This document shows, piece by piece, positions 12,188-20,886 of a DNA stretch of 64,000 bases; position 1 is the stretch's first letter; each line of letters begins with the position of its first letter. The position numbers were made by a program, and so were the translations under genes. Location of the stretch: the NCBI GenBank assembly GCA_963666825.2, contig OY763044.2, positions 2,852,001-2,916,000 of the forward strand, written 5' to 3'. Below the pieces are notes generated by a model, which worked only from the letters and a program-made list of their open reading frames with translations, was not told the DNA's origin and ran no database searches. This DNA comes from Saccharicrinis sp963666825. GTDB lineage: Bacteria; Bacteroidota; Bacteroidia; Bacteroidales; Marinilabiliaceae.

Positions 12188-12907
12188 ATGAAAAAACTGT
12201 TTACAACGATATTTCTTGCATTATTAACATCGTTACTCTATGCCTGCAAAAACAATTGTGATTGTATCCATAACCAAGGAAAATGCTGTACCTATGAAAT
12301 TATTGAGCTCTCAACTAATAAAGACTTAGAACTAAAAATAACAAAGATATCTGATGCTTACTATTATAATACTACATGGAGAAAAAGGGTAATATGTCTG
12401 GAAAGCAAAATAATTAATACCCATTCTCAATCTAATAAGGTTTCAAAAAGACACATTGTACATTGGGAAGCAGGATATTTATTTGAAACTTCAGACTATA
12501 AGCTAAATCAGATTAAATTGAATTACGTTTATTCTTACCCGGTTAATTCTTATTTTTCAATAGGTATTGGAAGTGGATTAAGATACTATCATTTTTTCAA
12601 TGATGGTTTTATTCCCTTGTTTGCTGACACCAGAATCGATTTCTACAAAAGCAACATTACTCCATATTTTGCACTTGAAGCAGGTTGTTCGATAGACCTA
12701 AATCAAAGATTTGAAATTGATTATATAAGCCCATTAATCAATCCTTCTGTAGGCATAACTTTTAAACGCTCAAATAAGTCGGCTATAAATATTGGAATAG
12801 GATATGAGAAACAGAAATTGAAAGTGATTTATGAAAAATGGTATTCAGAATATGCATCCATTAAAAGCAAAGGTGCCATTAGCTTAATTTTGGGTTATTC
12901 ATTTTAG
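12188..12907 (+). CDS. Lipoprotein with beta-barrel-like C-terminal region
   Basis: 239 residues. The N-terminus is a lipoprotein signal (MKKLFTTIFLALLTSLLYAC, lipobox LYAC, lipidated Cys20) followed by a cysteine-rich start (KNNCDCIHNQGKCC). From about residue 95 to the end the sequence alternates hydrophobic and polar residues with aromatic girdles (YFSIGIGSGLRYYHF, ITPYFALEAGCSI, SAINIGIGYEKQ) and ends in LILGYSF, a terminal-Phe strand typical of outer-membrane beta barrels. I do not recognise a family. The mix of lipobox and barrel-like strands is unusual but occurs in Bacteroidota. Confidence 0.6.
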   Translation: MKKLFTTIFLALLTSLLYACKNNCDCIHNQGKCCTYEIIELSTNKDLELKITKISDAYYYNTTWRKRVICLESKIINTHSQSNKVSKRHIVHWEAGYLFETSDYKLNQIKLNYVYSYPVNSYFSIGIGSGLRYYHFFNDGFIPLFADTRIDFYKSNITPYFALEAGCSIDLNQRFEIDYISPLINPSVGITFKRSNKSAINIGIGYEKQKLKVIYEKWYSEYASIKSKGAISLILGYSF

Positions 12908-12932
12908 CTTAATAACCGTATTACGATAAGTT

Positions 12933-13799
12933 CTATTCTATTTCAAATATCTTCTTAAACTTTTTAGGAACAGGTGCTATAAGTTTTAAACCGTCATTGG
13001 TATATGGATGAGTAAATTCTAAACTATAGGAATGCAAATAAAGCCCCTTCCCTTTTAAAATCAACCCTTCTTTACCATATAGAAGATCACCTAAAATCGG
13101 ATTTCCTATAGAGGCCAAATGCTTACGTAATTGATGACGTCTTCCTGTAAAAAGTGTGAGTTCAACCAGGTTTAAATAGGTAAATCGGGGAGAAATTTCA
13201 CTTTTTAAAACTTTATATGCTGATTTTGCATATTTATCATCAACCTCCATCTCTATAACGCCTGATTCAGGCATTTTACCAATCGTTATTGCCAGATATT
13301 TCTTGGTAATACGCCGGCTTTCAAAAATCTTATTTAATGCGATTACTGATTCATGCGTTTTACCAATAAGTAATGCTCCACTTGTTGGATAATCCAAACG
13401 GTGTATTGGTTCCGGATAAGTCAAGGCATCTTCTAAAGTACAAGGTTTTAAATTAGTAGGTAAGGCATTTTCCAGTGTAATTTTTTTATTTCCACTTACC
13501 AGTATACCTGCAGGTTTATTTACCACAGCCAAATAATCATCCTCATAAACAACTTCAATAGGGTATTCAATAACTGGTTTTATTTTAGGTGTTGGGTCTT
13601 CAAACAACTCAAAAATTTCTCCTCCAGAGATAAAGTCACTGGTCTTTCCTGGCTTTCCATTTACAAACACCCGCCCACTCTTAATAGCCTTTTTTATACT
13701 CTTTTTCGATGGTGCAGACTTAAATAATTCTGGCGCAATATCTGACAAACGTCGCTTAATCTCTAATTCAGGAACAGTAATTTTTTCTTTTAATTGCAT
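12933..13799 (-). CDS. RluA-family pseudouridine synthase
   Basis: 288 residues; isomerises uridine to pseudouridine in rRNA or tRNA. An N-terminal S4-like RNA-binding region (about 15-70: SKKSIKKAIKSGRVFVNGKPG) is followed by the catalytic domain (YEDDYLAVVNKPAGILVSG, and HRLDYPTSGALLIGKT with the catalytic Asp in HRLD) and the RRHQLRKHLASIGNPILGDLLYG signature near residue 220. The target site (RluA, RluC or RluD type) cannot be decided. A -7-like TACTTTTG on the minus strand (13804-13811) lies only 4 bases before the ATG, so the message may be leaderless or nearly so. Confidence 0.88.
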   Translation of the reverse strand: MQLKEKITVPELEIKRRLSDIAPELFKSAPSKKSIKKAIKSGRVFVNGKPGKTSDFISGGEIFELFEDPTPKIKPVIEYPIEVVYEDDYLAVVNKPAGILVSGNKKITLENALPTNLKPCTLEDALTYPEPIHRLDYPTSGALLIGKTHESVIALNKIFESRRITKKYLAITIGKMPESGVIEMEVDDKYAKSAYKVLKSEISPRFTYLNLVELTLFTGRRHQLRKHLASIGNPILGDLLYGKEGLILKGKGLYLHSYSLEFTHPYTNDGLKLIAPVPKKFKKIFEIE

Positions 13800-13874
13800 C
13801 CCGCAAAAGTAAGAAGTTAAATTTTAAATGATAATGGTAATTGTAAGGTAAAAAGGAACAAGGAAACAAGTATG

Positions 13875-13911
13875 GCAGTTTTCATTCAGCAGACTGCAGA
13901 CTGAAAACTGC
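13875..13911. repeat. Palindromic word-like repeat between two minus-strand genes
   Basis: A 10-bp perfect stem (13875-13884 with 13902-13911, GCAGTTTTCA/TGAAAACTGC) sits inside a longer tract (to about 13945) built from variants of the words ACTGCAG, ACTGAAA and ACTGAGA. It follows the acyl-CoA synthetase gene on the minus strand and may serve as its terminator. Similar tracts occur near 19041, 19878 and 56050. Confidence 0.6.
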
Positions 13912-13945
13912 AGACTGAGAACTGCGAACTGAAGACTGAGAACTT

Positions 13946-16006
13946 TCAACTACGCTCCTTCTCTATTCTAACTCTGGCATCAACTGCTATAATTCTCTTT
14001 AGATCTCCCATTAATGGATTAAGGTCAATTTCTTTAATTTCAGGATGCTGATATACCAGATTTGAAAATCGCACTATGATCTCTGCAAACAAATCAATAT
14101 TTACACCCTCCTGACCTCTTAATCCCTGAAGCATTTTAATTCCTTTTAAATTTTTAATCATATGTAATGCCTCAAGTTTGGAGACTGGAGCTAGGCAATA
14201 ACTTACATCCTTTAACACCTCAACAAAAACACCTCCCAATCCACAAACAACAGTATGCCCAAAACCTTTCTCATATTTGGCGCCTATAAAGAGCTCTATA
14301 CCTGATATCATTCGTTGAATAAGCACTCCCTCTGCTCCTTCCAATTGCATCAAAGTTTCATAATTTTCATAAAGTTCCTCTGTATTTTTAATATTCAGAA
14401 CAACTCCACCAACATCTGTTTTATGAACCGGTCCAACGACCTTCATAGCAACAGGAAATTCAATCTGATTAATCCTTAAGTCCAACTCCTGCTGACTTCG
14501 TAGAACTACCTCATCAATATATGGAATATTAGCCTTTGATATTAATGACGAAACTTGTTCCGGAGGTAAAAAACCATCCTCTAACTTTTCAATGATATCA
14601 TTAATATCAATATTATGTTCGTCTTCAAATTCATCAGGCTCACAAATATTTCTTGCATAAATTTTAGATAAAGCCTCGCCAAAAATAACCTCGTCAGGAA
14701 AGTTTACATGTCCTTTTGAGATAAATTCCTCAATATCATCTTTTACATTTACGATAGATGGCAAAACAGCAAAAATAGGTTTTTGACAGGTAATTTTCTT
14801 TTGATGCAACACCTCATAAACATCTTTTACTGGAAATAATCCGGAACTACCAAATATAACCACCATGGCATCTATTTCGTCAAGATCATTCTCGCAAGTA
14901 TCAATAATACATTCCAGCTGTTCAGCAGTTCCTGTAGCCAAAAAATCAATTGGATTTAATACACTCGATCCAGAATATAATTTCGCCTTTAATTGCTCTA
15001 CTATCTCTCCTTTAAGTTCTGGAACATTAAAGCCTGCTTTTGATAAGGTATCTGTAAGCATTACGGCAGGCCCTCCGGCATGGGTTATGATGGCAATGTT
15101 TTTCCCTTTTAGTTCCTTATTCATAAAAATAGCACCAACAGTAGCCAACTCCATCCTTCCATAACACCTGATAATACCTGCTTTTTTAAATAAAGCATCC
15201 ACTGCCATATCTGAATTTGCTATTGCTCCGGTATGACTTGAAGCCGCTCTGCTTCCGGCATCTGACGAACCTGCTTTAATTCCGGCAATTTTACAGCCCT
15301 TACTAATTAAAGATTTTGCGTGCTTTAACAACCTGTCGCCATCATTTACACTTTCTATATAAAGCAACTTAATCTTAGAACTTGTTTTAGGATTATACGA
15401 TTTATCCAGATATTCAAGTACATCCTCCACTCCTATTTGAGCACTGTTCCCTACCGAATAAACACTATTAAACCGAAGCCCCAGTGGTCTGCCTGCTTCC
15501 ATAATAAACACAGCCGCAGCACCTGAACCTGTAATAAAATCAGCTCCTTCGTTACTGAATATTGGGATTGGAGTTGTAAAGACACTATGATGATTCACAT
15601 TCATCATACCAATACAATTAGGTCCAATTAAACAACCTTCTGTCTTATTTATAATATCAACAATTTCGTTTTCATAGACTGCTCCCTGCTCACTTTCTTC
15701 ACTAAATCCAGCAGAAATGATAATAAAAGCTCTGGTACCTTTCTTTTCTGCCAAAACTTCAACGGCATGAGTACAATATTTAGCCGCTACTGCAATCACA
15801 GCCAAATCAATTCCATCAGGCAGTTTCTTAACATCAGAATAAGCTTCTATTCCCTGAACATATTTTGTTTTGGGATTTGTAACGTAGATTTTTCCCGTAA
15901 AGCTTTGTAAAATATGATAAAGAATTTTTCCTCCTGGTTTAGTTAGATCATTAGATCCACCTATTACAACAATACTCCTTGGATTTATCAGCTGATAATT
16001 TATCAT
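13946..16006 (-). CDS. Acetate/acyl-CoA ligase (ADP-forming), fused subunits
   Basis: 686 residues. Converts acyl-CoA, ADP and phosphate to acid, CoA and ATP, a route by which fermenting anaerobes gain ATP from acetyl-CoA; it can also run in reverse. Domain order is CoA-binding Rossmann (1-130: NPRSIVVIGGSND, GCLIGPNCIGMMN), the two succinyl-CoA-ligase-like domains with the phospho-His motif SHTGAIA (about residue 256), and a C-terminal ATP-grasp domain (about 465-686: FPVAMKVVGPVHKTDVGGV, GVLIQRMISG, AKYEKGFGHTVVCGLGG). Alpha and beta parts are fused in the usual bacterial order. Substrate preference is unknown. A protein acetyltransferase (Pat) is ruled out because no GNAT domain is present. 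Confidence 0.88.
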   Translation of the reverse strand: MINYQLINPRSIVVIGGSNDLTKPGGKILYHILQSFTGKIYVTNPKTKYVQGIEAYSDVKKLPDGIDLAVIAVAAKYCTHAVEVLAEKKGTRAFIIISAGFSEESEQGAVYENEIVDIINKTEGCLIGPNCIGMMNVNHHSVFTTPIPIFSNEGADFITGSGAAAVFIMEAGRPLGLRFNSVYSVGNSAQIGVEDVLEYLDKSYNPKTSSKIKLLYIESVNDGDRLLKHAKSLISKGCKIAGIKAGSSDAGSRAASSHTGAIANSDMAVDALFKKAGIIRCYGRMELATVGAIFMNKELKGKNIAIITHAGGPAVMLTDTLSKAGFNVPELKGEIVEQLKAKLYSGSSVLNPIDFLATGTAEQLECIIDTCENDLDEIDAMVVIFGSSGLFPVKDVYEVLHQKKITCQKPIFAVLPSIVNVKDDIEEFISKGHVNFPDEVIFGEALSKIYARNICEPDEFEDEHNIDINDIIEKLEDGFLPPEQVSSLISKANIPYIDEVVLRSQQELDLRINQIEFPVAMKVVGPVHKTDVGGVVLNIKNTEELYENYETLMQLEGAEGVLIQRMISGIELFIGAKYEKGFGHTVVCGLGGVFVEVLKDVSYCLAPVSKLEALHMIKNLKGIKMLQGLRGQEGVNIDLFAEIIVRFSNLVYQHPEIKEIDLNPLMGDLKRIIAVDARVRIEKERS

Positions 16007-16130
16007 AAGATTTAAATTTACTTTAAAGTATATTAAATCTCTTGAAAATAATACACATTTACAATGAATATTATCAATATCAATTAAACGTTAGTTTTAG
16101 ATTGTGATTAATTACTCCCAAGTATTTTAG

Positions 16131-16138
16131 TATTTTTG
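16131..16138 (+). promoter_or_regulatory. Putative -7 box for hydE
   Basis: TATTTTTG matches the Bacteroidetes -7 consensus TAnnTTTG and lies 20 bases before the hydE ATG in the 150-base gap between two divergent genes. I see no convincing -33 TTTG at the right distance. Confidence 0.5.
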
Positions 16139-16157
16139 TGCTCAAATAAACAAGACC

Positions 16158-17243
16158 ATGACAGGAATAGAAAGCATCATCAACAAAGAAGAATATAACG
16201 TATCAGATTTAACTACTTTATTACAACTTGAAGGTGATGAACAAAAACTTCTGTTTAAAAAAGCAGAAGAAGTTCAACTAAAGTTTGTAGGCAAAAAAGT
16301 GTTTTACAGAGGATTGATTGAATTCTCCAATGTATGTGCAAAGAATTGCTATTATTGTGGAATACGAAAAGATAATAATGTTGTTGAAAGATATAATATT
16401 GATGATAAGGATATTATTGATGCTGCTCTTTTTGCATGGAAAAACAGATACGCCTCTCTTGTAATTCAAGGTGGAGAAAGAAACGACCCTCATTTTATCA
16501 ACCGCATTGATAATTTAATTCAACAAATAAAACAAGAAACCAATGGCGACCTAGGCATTACCTTGTCCCTAGGTGAACAAACAGAAGAAACATATCAAAA
16601 GTGGTATAACAGTGGTGCTCACAGGTATTTACTGCGTATAGAGAGTTCTAAGCAGGAGCTTTACGAACAAATACACCCAAACGATGAGCTACATGACTAC
16701 AACCAACGTATGCAGGCTCTTAAAGCACTTAAAAAAGTAGGATATCAAACAGGAACAGGTGTTATGGTAGGATTACCAGGACAAACATTTGAAGACCTTG
16801 CAAATGACCTTATGTTTATGAAAGGTTTTGATATTGATATGTGCGGAATGGGACCATATGTTGAACATCAGGATACTCCTTTATATGAACGAAGAGCTGA
16901 ATTATGGCCAATCAAAAAAAGATTTGGTACTACCTTAAATATGATTGCGCTTCTAAGAATATTAATGAAGGATATTAATATTGCTGCAGCGACAGCTCTT
17001 CAAGCTATTGATCCTATGGGTAGAGAAAAAGCATTAAAAATTGGTGCTAATGTAATTATGCCCAATATTACACCTACTGCTAACCGCAAAAATTACCAGC
17101 TTTACGAAAATAAACCGTGTACTGACGAAGGTGCTGAAGACTGTGGTAATTGTTTAAGTATGCGAATTGAGTTAGCAGACAGAGAAATCGGTTTGGGAGA
17201 ATGGGGTGATTCAAAACATTATTTCAATAGAAAGAATAAATAA
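16158..17243 (+). CDS. hydE: [FeFe]-hydrogenase maturase HydE (radical SAM)
   Basis: 361 residues. HydE is one of three maturases (with HydF and HydG) that build the H-cluster of [FeFe] hydrogenases. The radical-SAM CX3CX2C motif is at Cys60, Cys64 and Cys67 (SNVCAKNCYYCGIR). A second set near the C-terminus, C-x7-C-x2-C (PCTDEGAEDCGNC), matches the auxiliary cluster site known in the Thermotoga enzyme. Other matches are LRIESS, TGTGVMVGLPGQT, GMGPYVEHQDTPL, TATALQAIDPMGRE and GANVIMPNITPT. HydF, HydG and the hydrogenase itself are not in this window. BioB or PylB are less likely because of the C-terminal cysteines and the motif wording. Confidence 0.92.
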   Translation: MTGIESIINKEEYNVSDLTTLLQLEGDEQKLLFKKAEEVQLKFVGKKVFYRGLIEFSNVCAKNCYYCGIRKDNNVVERYNIDDKDIIDAALFAWKNRYASLVIQGGERNDPHFINRIDNLIQQIKQETNGDLGITLSLGEQTEETYQKWYNSGAHRYLLRIESSKQELYEQIHPNDELHDYNQRMQALKALKKVGYQTGTGVMVGLPGQTFEDLANDLMFMKGFDIDMCGMGPYVEHQDTPLYERRAELWPIKKRFGTTLNMIALLRILMKDINIAAATALQAIDPMGREKALKIGANVIMPNITPTANRKNYQLYENKPCTDEGAEDCGNCLSMRIELADREIGLGEWGDSKHYFNRKNK

Positions 17244-17379
17244 TTCTATCATTTTTATATGAATTGGATTAGAAATAATACATTATTTTTAAACCAAAGT
17301 TGTTGATGATTGTTCCTAAAACATTAGTCACACAAATAATTTTTTACGTCATAAATCTTTAAAGGATTTAATGCGCGGT

Positions 17380-17387
17380 TAGATTTG
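17380..17387 (+). promoter_or_regulatory. Putative -7 box for zwf
   Basis: TAGATTTG, a perfect match to TAnnTTTG, lies 66 bases upstream of the zwf start. About 18 bases before it is TTTA, a poor -33 element. Confidence 0.5.
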
Positions 17388-17453
17388 TAATATTGTCTTC
17401 TTTCTTTAGACTAGCAATGGAACATCTGACCATTTAAAACAAACTATTTAATA

Positions 17454-18989
17454 ATGAGAAAACCAAAAAACCATATATTAGTAATCTTTGGAGCATCCGG
17501 AGACTTAACATACAGAAAGTTAGTTCCTGCTGTATTTGATTTATACAACAAGGATTTATTACCAGAAAATTTTGCCATTTTAGGAGTTGGCCGAACTGAA
17601 TTTGAAAATACAGAATTAAGAGAAAAAATGAAGGAAGGTATTCTTGAATTTGCAAATACCAGCAAAGAAAAAGGCTGTGAAGAAAATATTGAAGCCTTTA
17701 CTAATAAACTTTATTACTATTCTTTAAACACCAAAGAGGAGTCTGAATATGTGGCGTTTAAAGAGTATCTTTTTGAACTTGATAGCAAAATTCATACTGA
17801 TAAGAATTTTATCTTTTATTTGGCTACTCCACCAAGCTTATATACCATAATTCCGGAATTTTTGGCAAAACAAGGCTTGAATAATGAGGAAGATGGTTTT
17901 AAAAGATTAATTGTAGAAAAGCCATTTGGATATGATCTTCAATCTGCTCAAGCTCTAAACAAAGAGTTACTTCAGAATTTTGAAGAAGACCAGATATATA
18001 GAATTGACCACTATTTAGGGAAAGAAACCGTGCAAAACCTATTGGTTACGCGATTTTCAAATGGGATATTTGAACCATTATGGAACCGTAATTATATAAG
18101 TCACGTTGAAATTACATCGGCAGAAAGCATCGGTGTTGGAAATAGAGGTGGATATTATGAAGGATCTGGAGCTTTACGAGATATGCTTCAAAATCACTTG
18201 TTGCTATTGGCAAGTCTTATTGCAATGGAGCCTCCTGCATTAATTAATTCAAACAGTATTCGTAACGAAATTGTTAAGGTTCAACAATCGATACGACCAA
18301 TCAAAGAGGAAGATGTTGAAAAGCAAGTGGTGCGTGGACAATATGTTTCATCAACCATTAAAGGTGCTAAAGTAAACGGGTATCGTGAAGAAAAAGGAGT
18401 TGATCCTGAATCCAGAACAGAGACTTATGTTGCCATGAAATTCTTCATTGACAATATGAGATGGGCTGATGTTCCTTTTTTAATTCGTACAGGTAAGATG
18501 TTACCTACCAGAGTGACAGAGGTTGTAATTCACTTTAAACATACACCTCACCATTTATTTGCTGAACACTCAGCAATTATGCAACAACATAATCAACTGG
18601 TAATAAGAATTCAACCGGATGAAGGTTTACTATTAAAATTTGGTATGAAGGTTCCTGGTTCAGGCTTCAATGTGCAAAATGTAAATATGGATTTTCATTA
18701 CTCTGAATTATCAGACAGCTACCTTCCTGGAGCTTACGAACGCTTATTACACGACTGTATGCTGGGTGACTCTACTCTATATTCGAGAGGTGATGCTGTT
18801 GAAGCTGCGTGGAAATTTGTTGAGCCAATACAAAAAGCCTGGGAAAATAATCCGGAGATAACTGTTCATGGATATCCAGCAGGGACATGGGGACCGGATA
18901 TTGCAGATAGTTTATTTGAAGATGAACACCTTGCCTGGCGCTACCCATGTAAAAACCTTGCAAACGATGGTAACTATTGCGAGTTATAA
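17454..18989 (+). CDS. zwf: Glucose-6-phosphate 1-dehydrogenase
   Basis: 511 residues, full length. Oxidises glucose 6-phosphate to 6-phosphogluconolactone with NADP, the entry step of the oxidative pentose phosphate pathway. Visible motifs are the nucleotide-binding GASGDLTYRKLVPA (residues 13-26), the catalytic-site RIDHYLGKETVQN (about 184) with its general-base partner region, and the substrate-region FLIRTGKML. The next enzyme of the pathway, 6-phosphogluconolactonase, follows 179 bases downstream on the same strand. The third enzyme (gnd), often adjacent in Bacteroidota, is not in the window. Confidence 0.97.
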   Translation: MRKPKNHILVIFGASGDLTYRKLVPAVFDLYNKDLLPENFAILGVGRTEFENTELREKMKEGILEFANTSKEKGCEENIEAFTNKLYYYSLNTKEESEYVAFKEYLFELDSKIHTDKNFIFYLATPPSLYTIIPEFLAKQGLNNEEDGFKRLIVEKPFGYDLQSAQALNKELLQNFEEDQIYRIDHYLGKETVQNLLVTRFSNGIFEPLWNRNYISHVEITSAESIGVGNRGGYYEGSGALRDMLQNHLLLLASLIAMEPPALINSNSIRNEIVKVQQSIRPIKEEDVEKQVVRGQYVSSTIKGAKVNGYREEKGVDPESRTETYVAMKFFIDNMRWADVPFLIRTGKMLPTRVTEVVIHFKHTPHHLFAEHSAIMQQHNQLVIRIQPDEGLLLKFGMKVPGSGFNVQNVNMDFHYSELSDSYLPGAYERLLHDCMLGDSTLYSRGDAVEAAWKFVEPIQKAWENNPEITVHGYPAGTWGPDIADSLFEDEHLAWRYPCKNLANDGNYCEL

Positions 18990-19040
18990 TACATAAGTTG
19001 AAAGTCAAAAGCAGAAAGTCACAAATCGAATTTATGATTT

Positions 19041-19080
19041 AAACAAGGTTAAAGGTTAAAAGGTAACTTATACCTTGTTT
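19041..19080. repeat. Palindromic word-like repeat between zwf and pgl
   Basis: A 9-bp perfect stem (19041-19049 with 19072-19080, AAACAAGGT/ACCTTGTTT) encloses GGTTAAA/GGTAAC words. Just upstream (19000-19020) lies the run AAGTTGAAAGTCAAAAGC. It resembles the other word-like tracts in style, not in exact sequence, and could attenuate zwf transcription before pgl. Confidence 0.5.
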
Positions 19081-19168
19081 AATTAGTGATTCCTGCTAAA
19101 TAAAAATAAGGTTTATAACGATTTACAATAACCGAAAGGTTGTTTAAGGTATACTTTATACTAAAACA

Positions 19169-19873
19169 ATGAGTGATATAAAAATATTCAAAAACAAACA
19201 GGAGCTGGCTTTACATTTTGGCCAGCTTTTGCTTGATAAATCAGAAGGGCAGTCTAGGTTAAATATTGCTTTATCGGGAGGAAGTACTCCTAAAGCTATT
19301 TTTGATGTATTAGCATCAAATTACAGTGATAAAATTGATTGGAATAAAATTCACTTGTACTGGGGTGATGAAAGATGCGTTCCTCCTACTGATGATGAAA
19401 GCAATTATAAAATGACGCTTGATCATTTAATTAGCAAGGTAAATTTTCCTGCAATGAACATTCATCGTATTAAAGGAGAATTAGATGTTAAGGATGCCTG
19501 CAAAGAATACATTGATGAATTACACAATTCACTTCCTGTTATTGACGAAATACCTCAATTTGACATTGTTATATTAGGAATGGGTTCTGATGGTCATACG
19601 GCTTCTATTTTCCCTTATCAAATAGAATTATGGGATTCAAAAGAGATTTGTGTTCCTGCTAAACATCCGGAATCTGGTCAAGAAAGAGTTTCTTTTACAG
19701 GAAAACTGATTAACCATGCTAAAGAAATTTTCTTTTTGGTTACAGGAACTGATAAAAAAGAAAAGGTGAATGAAATTATTAATAAAACAGGTAATTACAA
19801 CTCTTATCCTGCCTATTTGGTAAAATCGCCAGTTTGGTTTCTTGACGATGAAGCTGCATCTCTATTAAAATAA
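19169..19873 (+). CDS. pgl: 6-phosphogluconolactonase
   Basis: 234 residues of the SugarP_isomerase/Pgl family. Hydrolyses 6-phosphogluconolactone, the product of the upstream zwf gene. Recognised motifs are LSGGSTPKAIFDVLAS (about 34-49), IHLYWGDERCVPPTDDESNYKM (about 69-90) and FDIVILGMGSDGHTASIFP (about 131-149), with the conserved His in the last. GlcN-6-P deaminase (NagB), a relative, is less likely because it would lack the WGDERCVP wording, and the zwf context agrees. Confidence 0.95.
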   Translation: MSDIKIFKNKQELALHFGQLLLDKSEGQSRLNIALSGGSTPKAIFDVLASNYSDKIDWNKIHLYWGDERCVPPTDDESNYKMTLDHLISKVNFPAMNIHRIKGELDVKDACKEYIDELHNSLPVIDEIPQFDIVILGMGSDGHTASIFPYQIELWDSKEICVPAKHPESGQERVSFTGKLINHAKEIFFLVTGTDKKEKVNEIINKTGNYNSYPAYLVKSPVWFLDDEAASLLK

Positions 19874-19877
19874 AAAA

Positions 19878-19933
19878 ATAGCTATAAGCAGTTTGCTATA
19901 TATTCTTCAAAATAGAAAACTGCTTATAGCTAT
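19878..19933. terminator. 17-bp perfect inverted repeat between convergent genes
   Basis: ATAGCTATAAGCAGTTT (19878-19894) pairs perfectly with 19917-19933 across a 22-base loop. On the minus strand it is followed by ATTTTTTTATTTT, a good terminator for the lipoprotein gene ending at 19950. On the plus strand it lies 5 bases after pgl and may act there too. Confidence 0.7.
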
Positions 19934-19949
19934 CTAAAATATTCAACCA

Positions 19950-20771
19950 CTAGTTCAATCTATCCAATTGATTTTTAGCAATATCAATTTCTTTTTTAAT
20001 TCTGGCTATTTCCTTAAGTACAAATGATATTTCATAGCCGTCACTGATAGCTTGTTTATCAAACTTTTCCATTACAATATAGTAACGCTTTTTACCAATA
20101 AATTCTACTTTTAATGGCAGATCTACATTCTGAGCAATAAAATCTATAATACCATTATCAGCATTATCTTTATAGTTCACAACCTCCCAAAAGCTTCCTC
20201 CATCTTCAAATCGTCTGTTATTGAATTCGTCATAAGGAATCACCTCACTAACAACAGCCTGATCTTTATGATATACTTTAATCTGATTATGATAGATATA
20301 TTTATCGCCGGAATACCTGCTTGAAATATAGAAATTACCATCCATATCCAAATGAGCTCTCAGGTAGGTTCTATTAAATGAATTCTGCGGTTTTTGACGT
20401 TTATGAATCAAGATTTCCTTTTCTCCATACTCTTTACTTACTGAAAAGTTTTTCATTAAAACTTCAAGTTCACTATTCTTTTGCGTCAAAGCACTATCTA
20501 AAAAAGCCAGACTTCTTTCCTGCTCACTTATTTTTATCTTTCTAATTAAATCCTCAGCTCTTGTTACATATTCAATTTCACCAGAGAATTCATTGGCTAT
20601 AGAATCTAAAATCAACATAGCATCATTATAGTGGCCTGATTCGTACAATGAAGATGCCCTGGTATATTTTTCTTTAGCAATTTCTTCAGATGTAGGACCA
20701 CAAGCAACAATGGAAACAAGTATTAAACTTAACGCAATAAATAATCGTGTATTTCGAAATATATAAGTCAT
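19950..20771 (-). CDS. TPR-like lipoprotein
   Basis: About 273 residues from the ATG at 20771; a longer frame would use TTG. The signal ends in a lipobox (ILVSIVAC, lipidated Cys). Residues about 30-75 resemble a TPR-like helical pair (AKEKYTRASSLYESGHYNDAMLILDSI), then a helical stretch to about 110, a beta-rich middle (LRAHLDMDGNFYISSRYSG, SEVIPYDEFNNRRF) and a C-terminal coiled coil (IARIKKEIDIAKNQLDRL). I recognise no named family. A TATTTTTG box on the minus strand at 20789-20796 probably starts its transcript. Confidence 0.65.
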   Translation of the reverse strand: MTYIFRNTRLFIALSLILVSIVACGPTSEEIAKEKYTRASSLYESGHYNDAMLILDSIANEFSGEIEYVTRAEDLIRKIKISEQERSLAFLDSALTQKNSELEVLMKNFSVSKEYGEKEILIHKRQKPQNSFNRTYLRAHLDMDGNFYISSRYSGDKYIYHNQIKVYHKDQAVVSEVIPYDEFNNRRFEDGGSFWEVVNYKDNADNGIIDFIAQNVDLPLKVEFIGKKRYYIVMEKFDKQAISDGYEISFVLKEIARIKKEIDIAKNQLDRLN

Positions 20772-20886
20772 AATCAATAAATTTTAAGCAAAAATATTAA
20801 AATCAATATTTTTCACTTAATAAATGGCTTACTTTTTCAGACAAATAAACTCTGTAATTAAATAACTGGTTTCGATTCTATGATAT

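Noticed and set aside
13870..13945. Possible CRISPR array from repeated ACTG words
   Set aside because: The units are degenerate and a few bases long, with no constant repeat/spacer pattern, and no cas genes are present.
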